Shown piece after piece: positions 1-5,699 of a DNA stretch of 6,100 nucleotides. The translations under genes were made by a program, and so were the position numbers. Source of the DNA: Oligoflexia bacterium (GTDB taxonomy: Bacteria > Bdellovibrionota > UBA1018 > CAIMNF01). The stretch spans positions 1-6,100 of the forward strand of contig CAIMNF010000170.1 of NCBI GenBank assembly GCA_903842755.1. The letters run 5' to 3'. Under the pieces are notes generated by a model, which did not search any database, was not told where the DNA came from, and saw only the letters and a list, made by a program, of their open reading frames with translations. Position 1 is the first letter of the stretch, and the number at the start of each line of letters is the position of its first letter.

Positions 1-42
1 GCAGCTCCAGCAAATATCATTAAGAAATACTCTGGAAATTAA

Positions 43-78
43 TCGACAAAAAAACGTTAGTCGACTATAATCACTCGA
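43..78 (+). promoter_or_regulatory. Sigma70-type promoter of the dehydratase gene, predicted leaderless
   Basis: The -35 hexamer TCGACA (43-48, five of six matches to TTGACA) is followed by a 17-nt spacer and a perfect TATAAT at 66-71. A six-base discriminator leads straight to the ATG at 78, so the expected transcription start is the A of the start codon. No Shine-Dalgarno sequence precedes the ATG. The hexamers and spacing are seen directly; the start point and leaderless status are inferred. Confidence 0.75.
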
Positions 79-1052
79 TGAATTTAGAAGCGATTGCACC
101 TAGTCCTAGCGCAGTTTTAAAGGCCAGTGAATTTTTAAAGAACCGAGCCCTGCGCACCCCGGTACTCACCTCGCCCAGTGCCAACGCTTTGACCCAAGCA
201 GAAATATTTTTCAAATGTGAGAATCTGCAAAAATTAGGGGCATTCAAATACCGTGGCGCTTGCTTTGCGATCTCTAGGCTTTCAGAAGATGTAAAAGGAA
301 ATGGGGTAGTGACCTTTTCCAGTGGGAATCACGCGCAAGCGATTGCCCTTGCCGCGAGCGAAAATGGGATTCCCAGTGTCGTTGTGATGTCAAAAAGCGC
401 TTCAAAACTAAAAATGGAGGCCACGCGTAACTGCGGCGCCGAAGTAGTTCTGTACGATCCGCTGACCGAAGACCGCGAACAAGTAGCAGCTCAAATTGTA
501 CAAACGAGGAAAATGACGTTGATTCCCCCCTATAATCATCCCGACATTATCGCTGGACAGGGAACAGCTGCATTAGAGCTTTTTCAAGAAACAGGGGCTC
601 TGGACTATCTTTTCGTTTGCGTTGGTGGCGGTGGACTCATTGCGGGTTCAGCCCTGGCAGCGCAAAATCTTTCACCCCAATGTAAAATAATCGGAGTAGA
701 GCCTGAGGTGGGCAATGACGGTCAGCGATCCTTTGAAAAAGGGGAAATCATAAAAATTCCCATTCCGAAAACGATTGCAGATGGAGCGAGTACTCAATCT
801 CTTGGCCCCATTCCGTTTTCTATCATTAAAAGCTATGTAAATGGAATGATCACGGTTACCGACCTAGAACTCCTCAAACAGATGCGCTTCTTTATCCAAC
901 ACCTTAAGCTAATCGTCGAACCCACGGGATGCCTTGCTGCCGCAGGGGTGATGAGTGGAAAAATCGCCCTAAAAGGAAAGCGCGTAGGAGTGATCGTCAG
1001 CGGCGGAAATGTAGATCCGGAAGTGATTGCTTCTTGCCTATCCTTAACTTAA
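78..1052 (+). CDS. PLP-dependent threonine/serine dehydratase-like enzyme (catabolic type, no ACT domain)
   Basis: Cytoplasmic fold-type II PLP enzyme, expected to deaminate a beta-hydroxy amino acid (threonine, serine or 3-hydroxyaspartate) to a keto acid and ammonia, or to racemise serine. Visible motifs are the Schiff-base lysine K57 in GAFKYRGA, the substrate-binding SSGNHAQ (S81-Q87), the phosphate-binding tetraglycine loop G183-G186 (VGGGGLIAG), and S308 in VSGGNVD, which faces the pyridine nitrogen. E208, G212 and D214 match the divalent-cation site of serine racemase. At 324 aa it has the length of the short catabolic/racemase class and lacks the C-terminal ACT domains of biosynthetic IlvA, so isoleucine feedback is unlikely. 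The start is supported by the promoter placed 6 nt upstream. Its last 9 bp overlap the convergent hydrolase gene. The class is secure; sequence alone does not settle among threonine dehydratase, hydroxyaspartate ammonia-lyase and serine racemase. Confidence 0.93.
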   Translation: MNLEAIAPSPSAVLKASEFLKNRALRTPVLTSPSANALTQAEIFFKCENLQKLGAFKYRGACFAISRLSEDVKGNGVVTFSSGNHAQAIALAASENGIPSVVVMSKSASKLKMEATRNCGAEVVLYDPLTEDREQVAAQIVQTRKMTLIPPYNHPDIIAGQGTAALELFQETGALDYLFVCVGGGGLIAGSALAAQNLSPQCKIIGVEPEVGNDGQRSFEKGEIIKIPIPKTIADGASTQSLGPIPFSIIKSYVNGMITVTDLELLKQMRFFIQHLKLIVEPTGCLAAAGVMSGKIALKGKRVGVIVSGGNVDPEVIASCLSLT

Positions 1053-1988
1053 AATTGAATTTAAAAATTTTTCGATCCTAAGATTGATCAGCTCCGGAAA
1101 ATCAATGGTCGAGCAATGACTGCCATTTCTTACCGTCATAAACTCGGACTGAGGAATAAGTTGGTGAATCAGCTCCTGCGTTTCGGGCGGGGTGATGTAA
1201 TCCCGGTCGCCCGAAATCACAAGGGTGGGCATTTTAATCTGGTGCAGCCAGGGGGTGGCATCAAACTTTTCGTAATCTTCCATCATCGCGGTCATGACTA
1301 ATGGCGGAAATTTTGCGATTTGCTGGGCGTAGGCATGAATATCATCGGGATGTGACATGGATCGATTAAAGCCGACCGCACCAAAAAGCAAGGAGAATAC
1401 TTGGGCCTTGCCTCTCACATTCCAAATTTCCTCGATCATCGCGGGCATCGTTTTTTCCATGTTAATAAAAAATTGAAATGCAGGAGCGAACCGATTACCA
1501 CCAAAGAGAGTTTCTAAAGGCCGCTTGGAAGTCCCATTCGCTAAAACCAATCCTAAAACCTGATGCGGAAACTGATGGGCATACTCTAAAACGACACTGA
1601 CGCCCATGCTGTGCCCTAAAAACACTGCCTCCTTAATGTCTAAAAAATCTAAAACGGACTGAACATCTTTCACAATCGATTCAATCGTCAAAGTTTCGAT
1701 CTTCTCTGGAATAGGTGTTTTACGGTGGCCTCGATAATCAAGCCAAATGCACTTAAAGTTTTTTCTAAAATAATCAATCTGATAAGTCCAGTGCAGGGCC
1801 GAACAAGCGAACCCGTAGCAGAAAACCAAAGGAGGCCCTTCCCCTTCTGTACAGTAAAAGATAGGGGTTCCATCAAAACCAATGACGGTTCCGAATTGAA
1901 GAGGATAGAGCGGCGTAGGCTCCGTTAAAAATGCGGAACGGGCACCTCGTGGACGAGGATGCCCGTTACCAAATTCTAAATTGCTCAT
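1044..1988 (-). CDS. Alpha/beta-fold hydrolase
   Basis: A 314-aa serine hydrolase of the alpha/beta fold, probably cytoplasmic because no signal peptide is seen. The catalytic triad is readable: nucleophile S127 in GHSMG, acid D263 in SGDRDYITPP, and H291 in NGSHCS. The oxyanion-hole region is FCYGFACSA (about 56-64), with Y in place of the usual H of the HG motif, followed by a strand ending in LDYRGH (83-88). Residues about 145-240 would form the lid that sets substrate choice, so the substrate (ester, lactone, epoxide or C-C bond) cannot be named. The recognisable fold begins near residue 32. The first 30 residues are an extension encoded largely by a palindrome. No ATG, GTG or TTG lies between the start and the core fold, so ATG 1988 is kept despite a poor ribosome binding site. 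It lies 13 nt after the XRE regulator gene and is probably cotranscribed with it. Confidence 0.9.
   Translation of the reverse strand: MSNLEFGNGHPRPRGARSAFLTEPTPLYPLQFGTVIGFDGTPIFYCTEGEGPPLVFCYGFACSALHWTYQIDYFRKNFKCIWLDYRGHRKTPIPEKIETLTIESIVKDVQSVLDFLDIKEAVFLGHSMGVSVVLEYAHQFPHQVLGLVLANGTSKRPLETLFGGNRFAPAFQFFINMEKTMPAMIEEIWNVRGKAQVFSLLFGAVGFNRSMSHPDDIHAYAQQIAKFPPLVMTAMMEDYEKFDATPWLHQIKMPTLVISGDRDYITPPETQELIHQLIPQSEFMTVRNGSHCSTIDFPELINLRIEKFLNSILS
1935..1970 (-). repeat. GC-rich palindrome inside the hydrolase 5' coding region
   Basis: On the plus strand AACGGGCACCTCGT (1937-1950) pairs with ACGAGG (1953-1958) and TGCCCGTT (1960-1967). There is one bulged A at 1959 and a two-base centre, and outer GG/CC pairs extend the stem across another bulged A at 1968. 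In the hydrolase frame it encodes NGHPRPRGARS, lying 5' of the conserved fold. In the mRNA it would form a strong hairpin starting about 18-21 nt after the ATG. It may be an inserted palindromic repeat of the type known to invade coding regions, or a translational or transcriptional control hairpin. Only one copy is seen in this window. Confidence 0.7.
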
Positions 1989-2001
1989 TGAGCTGAGTGA
2001 A

Positions 2002-2466
2002 TTACCCTACTTTTTTAACAGTAACGGCAATCCAGCTGCGGAGCTGATCTTTAAAATGAGCTCGGTCAATCTCTGTTAACTGGTGGTAGCTTTGTACCAA
2101 CCATTTGAAAAACTCTTCGTCTTGTTGTGGAATCACAAGCACCGATGGAGCAGAAATCTCTGTTCCTTGTTCGGCGTGCTGACCCGCAATTTTCGAAGTG
2201 AGTTTTGCTGCGTACTCTTTTTCCATCAAGATCATTAATTCATGTTCATTGATAGCAAGAGCGCGAACTAAAGCATTCACATGCACAGCTGGCACCGGAG
2301 TAATACCCCGTTCAAGATTTGACACAAACTGTGTGGTCACAGCTGGTTCAAATTTTTGACCAAGCTCTTTTTGCGAAAGACCCTTTTCTTCACGCTTTTG
2401 TCGGATAAACGCACCGACCCAGTTAGGAGATTTAACTAAACTCTTTTTGTTCATATTTGTTTCCAT
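2002..2466 (-). CDS. XRE/Cro-C1-type helix-turn-helix transcriptional regulator
   Basis: A 154-aa DNA-binding protein. The HTH_3 domain spans about residues 18-78: IRQKREEKGLSQKEL (21-35) gives helices 1-2, and TQFVSNLERG (45-54) is the recognition helix with the family's S/N-x-ERG ending. The turn between helices 2 and 3 is about two residues longer than the common XRE spacing. Residues 95-154 form an uncharacterised tail with EEFFKWLVQSYHQLTEIDR, probably helical and possibly for oligomerisation or ligand sensing. No metal or peptidase motifs are seen. ATG 2466 is chosen because an excellent promoter predicts transcription starting on its A. ATG 2454 (residue 5), with GGAAA seven bases before it, is the alternative. 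The gene is followed 13 nt later by the alpha/beta hydrolase, so the regulator may control its own promoter and hence the hydrolase. Target and effector are unknown. Confidence 0.9.
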   Translation of the reverse strand: METNMNKKSLVKSPNWVGAFIRQKREEKGLSQKELGQKFEPAVTTQFVSNLERGITPVPAVHVNALVRALAINEHELMILMEKEYAAKLTSKIAGQHAEQGTEISAPSVLVIPQQDEEFFKWLVQSYHQLTEIDRAHFKDQLRSWIAVTVKKVG

Positions 2467-2501
2467 GTATCAATTATAACACACTGCATCATTCCATGCA
2501 A
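2466..2501 (-). promoter_or_regulatory. Sigma70-type extended -10 promoter of the regulator-hydrolase pair, predicted leaderless
   Basis: Reading the minus strand, TTGCAT (2501-2496) is followed by a 17-nt spacer and a perfect TATAAT (2478-2473), preceded by TGT as an extended -10. The six-base discriminator TGATAC leads directly to ATG at 2466, so +1 should coincide with the start codon. No Shine-Dalgarno sequence lies upstream of that ATG. The hexamers and spacing are visible; leaderless translation is an inference. Confidence 0.77.
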
Positions 2502-2517
2502 CAAAAAAAGTCGTTTA

Positions 2518-2567
2518 TTAGTATTTTTTAATTTACTAACAGTTTCAAATGGTTATATTAAACTGTT
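2518..2567. promoter_or_regulatory. Two overlapping dyads in the spacer upstream of the regulator promoter
   Basis: AACAGTTT (2538-2545) is repeated inverted as AAACTGTT (2560-2567) around a 14-nt centre. TTAGTA (2518-2523) is inverted as TACTAA (2534-2539) around 10 nt. The two dyads share the bases at 2538-2539. They lie upstream of the regulator -35 box and downstream of the stop of the 635-aa iron-sulfur gene. They could be operators for the XRE protein, or a weak transcript end for the iron-sulfur operon, because a run of seven T's follows at 2509-2503 on the minus strand. That T-run is about eight bases from the nearest stem, so a standard intrinsic terminator is not supported. Nothing else is seen in 2502-2614. 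Confidence 0.35.
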
Positions 2568-2614
2568 CTCACTTTATCCCTGAGGCATTCCATTTTTAGC
2601 TAAAGTTTATTCAT

Positions 2615-4522
2615 TCACTCCGTCAAAGTCCAATCCATCCATGGAAATGACCAATCCACAAAGCCCATTGTTTTAATTAGATTTTTTTGCGCGAGCTTCA
2701 TACAAGCCGATTTGCACAACAATCCATGACATCTTCCCCGAATGACCTCGGTTGAAGACAAAAATGCTTCGATCGTTTCTGTTCTCGTCAGGTCAAATTT
2801 TTGCTGAACCTGATCCACGGTTAACTCATTGCACGGACAAATCTGGCTCGATGGTTCATGGTCGCGCGTAAAGCGAATGGCCATACCTTGATGAATGGTC
2901 GTTTGACACGCCAATCGTTTGACTCCGTCTGCTTCGATTTGGCACAGCCCACAACTTCCATCTTCACAAATCAAAATATCGTTTGGCCTACTCATCCCAA
3001 TTTCAAAAAGGGCAACTGAAACCATTTGTCCTTCGCGAACGCGTCGAGTATCGCCTTGTATTTGCACCTCTACTCTTGCACCTTTTTCCTGATAAAACTC
3101 ATCTGCGTGATCTACTTCTGCTTTGGCCGCAAGCGATACCATTCCCCGAACTTCCCAAATTAAATGAGAAGGAACTTCAACCTTAAACAAGGGAACCTCC
3201 CCATCCACGAATTGATCTAAAACACGGGAGGAAACTAAGACCTCGCCCTTTCGATTTAAGAGACTCACTCGGTCACCCTTTTTAATTTTTTGTTTTTCTC
3301 GATAGCCTAGCAAAAGCGTGGAATAGCTTTTCGATTGATCACCTTCGATCATGACCGGTACCGCCGAAGGGCAAGCTTGAACACACTTACCACACCCCGT
3401 ACATGCATCCTCCAGTAAAAATTTTTGGGTATTGCCGGAAGCAGTTCGTTCAATTTGAATTGCATTTACCGGACACTCTTTTTCACACACGCGACAAGCA
3501 ATGGGCTCGATGCACTCAATCGACGCGACAATTTTTTCGGGCTGCAAATTTTTAGGCGTCCCCGGAAACTGATGAATTAACTGCTTGTACGAGGGGCTTA
3601 GCCACTTCCCTTCGTATTCAAAAGCGAACGAGCTATTACGCTCCAGCTCGCGCAATCGCTGTTTACTTGCCCAGAGCGCCCGATCAAGACTTTGTTTGAA
3701 CTCGAGCGAAGAAAAATCTCCCAAGCCCCGAATCAATCGCGAGGCCAGAACAACTGCTCGACTTTCGTCCAACAAGTGTGAAGAAACATCGTTTTGTACC
3801 AAGGCTGTTTCTGTGTTTTCCCATTCTATTAAAAAACTTCCTGCTGGGTACTCCCTAAAACCAGTATCGGGCTCAAATGGCCCCACTGAAATCACGCGCG
3901 CCACTTCCAGGTAGTGGGTCAATTCACCCTCTTGAAGTCGAATTTCCCAAGTAAATGAGGAGCGAGTTGACAATTGAATCGGTTTTGCAAAAAGAATTTT
4001 TCCACCTAAAATTTCAAAGCGCCTCCGCTCAACCTCCCAGCACTGAGATTGAGTAGAATAACTTTCTACACAAATCACCTGAGTAGATAAACCCTGTTGT
4101 AAAAGCTCTATCCCCAAACGAATGGCTTGATTTCCCGAGCCTAAAATAACGACTAGGGAATGCCAGTTCAGACTGCCTTGAGCCATGAGCTTCCGCGCAG
4201 TAGATTCGGGAATCAAGCCAGGAGAATACCAACCTTCAAAAGGGTAAGGGAGCGAAAGTTGGGGAGTTATTTTTACAATCGCTTTTGCTTGTATTCGATG
4301 CAGTCTTTTTTGAACATCCTCCATCAACACCAAACCGCCATTGGATTCCCCCGGCAAAACCCCACGGACGGTTAAGCCACTGCCCCCATACCAGCCTACT
4401 TTTAAGCCCGCGTCCGAACACCAACGACTCAGACTTCGCGCACCGTGCGTAGGCCAAACCTTTATCCTGGGTCCGGCTAAAACCGCTACGTCAATTTCCC
4501 CATCCCGAATTTTAAACTCCAT
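2615..4522 (-). CDS. Fused multi-cluster iron-sulfur oxidoreductase subunit (OoxA/HcnB-like, with 4Fe-4S, 2Fe-2S and BFD-like domains)
   Basis: A 635-aa cytoplasmic electron-transfer subunit. Residues 1-110 resemble the FAD half of opine-oxidase/HcnB-type reductases but lack GxGxxG; PFEGWYSPGL (94-103) corresponds to their PFPGWTLPGV-like segment. Residues 122-153 are an intact NAD-type Rossmann motif, GSGNQA (128-133). The ferredoxin section has C337-x5-C343-x2-C346-x3-C350-P and C374-x2-C377-x2-C380-x3-C384-P, enough for two 4Fe-4S clusters. Residues about 405-460 form a linking beta domain. C519-x4-C524-x2-C527-x11-C539 is a plant-type 2Fe-2S site like HcnA or the sarcosine oxidase alpha N-terminus. 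C562-x-C564-x33-C598-x4-C603 is BFD-like. AGG six bases before ATG 4522 supports the start, which overlaps the upstream DAO-like gene by 11 nt. I infer that it accepts electrons from that subunit. The substrate and final acceptor are unknown. Confidence 0.85.
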   Translation of the reverse strand: MEFKIRDGEIDVAVLAGPRIKVWPTHGARSLSRWCSDAGLKVGWYGGSGLTVRGVLPGESNGGLVLMEDVQKRLHRIQAKAIVKITPQLSLPYPFEGWYSPGLIPESTARKLMAQGSLNWHSLVVILGSGNQAIRLGIELLQQGLSTQVICVESYSTQSQCWEVERRRFEILGGKILFAKPIQLSTRSSFTWEIRLQEGELTHYLEVARVISVGPFEPDTGFREYPAGSFLIEWENTETALVQNDVSSHLLDESRAVVLASRLIRGLGDFSSLEFKQSLDRALWASKQRLRELERNSSFAFEYEGKWLSPSYKQLIHQFPGTPKNLQPEKIVASIECIEPIACRVCEKECPVNAIQIERTASGNTQKFLLEDACTGCGKCVQACPSAVPVMIEGDQSKSYSTLLLGYREKQKIKKGDRVSLLNRKGEVLVSSRVLDQFVDGEVPLFKVEVPSHLIWEVRGMVSLAAKAEVDHADEFYQEKGARVEVQIQGDTRRVREGQMVSVALFEIGMSRPNDILICEDGSCGLCQIEADGVKRLACQTTIHQGMAIRFTRDHEPSSQICPCNELTVDQVQQKFDLTRTETIEAFLSSTEVIRGRCHGLLCKSACMKLAQKNLIKTMGFVDWSFPWMDWTLTE

Positions 4523-5699
4523 CGATGGCCTGCCTTACTTGTTTTGCGATCCAGTGAATAGGACCATCGCACGCTAAAATTATTTTTGCATGCAGTCCAT
4601 CGGCATCTAAATCCATGGGCTGAGATTGATTCCATCGGTAACCGATTCTCACTCCGACTTTTCTGACCGAATAGCGATCCCATCCCATAAATCTAAACAA
4701 CATTCCGGACAAATCATTAAAGCTCGTAGCGCTTAAAAACTGCCCAGGAACAATTTCTCTTCGCATGATTTTTAATTGATTCCACCCTCCAGGAGGCGGC
4801 ACACCCTCGCCATTTGCCCACACGCGCATTCCTTCAAAATGACCTACCACATAGGAATTAATGGGATCACGCGACAATACCTCCCACTCTTCCCAACGTT
4901 GACGGACCACCGCATCTTGAAACACGGGCACCAATCGGAGGTCATATTTTTGAATCATTTGCCCAAGAAAGCGCTCTAGTTTAGGTGTCCAAAAAAAGAG
5001 CATGGAACGCCCCACCTCGATCGTTAAGGGGAGACCAGAGGCCAATTGAAAGCGTACGCCTTTGGTGTCCATGCCTAAAATATGGGCCGCAGTCATTAAG
5101 TTCCTGCGACCTAATCGCTCGCGCACAAACTCGAGCAACCCGATGCGATACCGTTCCACATCCACGTCGCCAAAACGTGGTCCCAAAAAGCCCACCCATT
5201 TTTCCGAATTTCGTTGATCAAATTTTTTAAGGGAAACACCGGGAAAACGTCGCGCAAGCGATAACCCCTCCAACCATTGGGGCTTCCACCCCAAGTCCAA
5301 GGCTCGAAGATACAGACTTTCCACCCGTTCGGCTCTAAAACTTCGCTCCGAAGCAGCCCATAAGCGATGGCGCTGCCGTACCCAAGGAGCAGAAAGTACA
5401 CGAAACGGCTGTACGGCCTTAAGCTCGTCTTCTTCTTTCCACATTTCAATCGCTCCAGGAAACTCATGAACCATATCGCGGTAAACCTGGTCTGGAAGAT
5501 TATTTGAAAAGCGGCGCGACAAATCTGAATTGGTCGTTTGAAAATTTAGCAAATCTAAAGACATCTCGGAATTCTCTAAAAAGAAATCGCGCTCTGGGTT
5601 AAGAATCGCTACCGTTTCACCACGATTTACGAGGCGCTGCGCTGCCAGTAGGGGCGCCACCCCTGTGCCTACGAGTAAATAATTTACCTTATGTTTCAT
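4512..5699 (-). CDS. Divergent DAO-family FAD-dependent oxidoreductase, putative catalytic subunit
   Basis: A 395-aa protein. The N-terminus YLLVGTGVAPLLAAQRL (7-23), followed by a strand ending in E36, is a Rossmann dinucleotide-binding unit of the form GxGxxP, with proline replacing the third glycine. The middle part, with LARRFPGV (148-155) and GDVDVERYRIGLLEFV (177-192), has the layout of DAO-family enzymes such as glycine oxidase, HcnC and opine oxidase B subunits, where a product-binding segment is followed by a 'vDp..l...l' helix. The C-terminus ACDGPIHWIAKQVRQAI (376-392) sits where DAO enzymes have their final FAD-contacting glycine turn and helix. No covalent-flavin histidine motif was recognised. 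Stop-start overlaps of 11 nt on both sides place it in an operon with the multi-cluster iron-sulfur gene, the arrangement expected of a heteromeric amine or amino-acid dehydrogenase. The substrate cannot be named, and loss of catalysis is possible given the altered glycine loop. Confidence 0.75.
   Translation of the reverse strand: MKHKVNYLLVGTGVAPLLAAQRLVNRGETVAILNPERDFFLENSEMSLDLLNFQTTNSDLSRRFSNNLPDQVYRDMVHEFPGAIEMWKEEDELKAVQPFRVLSAPWVRQRHRLWAASERSFRAERVESLYLRALDLGWKPQWLEGLSLARRFPGVSLKKFDQRNSEKWVGFLGPRFGDVDVERYRIGLLEFVRERLGRRNLMTAAHILGMDTKGVRFQLASGLPLTIEVGRSMLFFWTPKLERFLGQMIQKYDLRLVPVFQDAVVRQRWEEWEVLSRDPINSYVVGHFEGMRVWANGEGVPPPGGWNQLKIMRREIVPGQFLSATSFNDLSGMLFRFMGWDRYSVRKVGVRIGYRWNQSQPMDLDADGLHAKIILACDGPIHWIAKQVRQAIDGV

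Noticed and set aside
1..42. Possible C-terminal tail of an upstream plus-strand gene (reads AAPANIIKKYSGN, then TAA), or the start of a divergent minus-strand gene at ATG 20-18.
   Set aside because: Too short to judge; another plus frame is also open here, and no motif or ribosome binding site decides between them.
1053..1100. AT-rich stretch after the dehydratase stop as an intrinsic terminator.
   Set aside because: A GAATTTAAAAATTTTTC-like stretch gives only a weak AU stem, and it is coding sequence for the hydrolase C-terminus.
1116..1301. Plus-strand open frame opposite the hydrolase.
   Set aside because: Antisense shadow of a well-supported hydrolase with its catalytic triad; no recognisable protein features.
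1931..1967. Hydrolase palindrome as a terminator or attenuator on the minus strand.
   Set aside because: The first T-run after the stem (five T's) is several bases away and the frame continues into a complete hydrolase, so premature termination is not well supported.
2503..2539. Intrinsic terminator for the iron-sulfur operon (TTAGTA/TACTAA stem and T-run).
   Set aside because: The stem is six AU-rich pairs and the T-run is about eight bases away, so it does not meet the usual hairpin-plus-U-tract form.
3585..3914. Plus-strand 109-aa open frame opposite the iron-sulfur protein.
   Set aside because: Serine/arginine-rich low-complexity shadow without a promoter or ribosome binding site; the opposite strand has clear domains.
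5111..5467. Minus-strand 118-aa open frame in another frame of the DAO-like gene.
   Set aside because: Lies entirely within the 395-aa gene in an alternative frame; the DAO-like frame is coupled at both ends and has a Rossmann motif.
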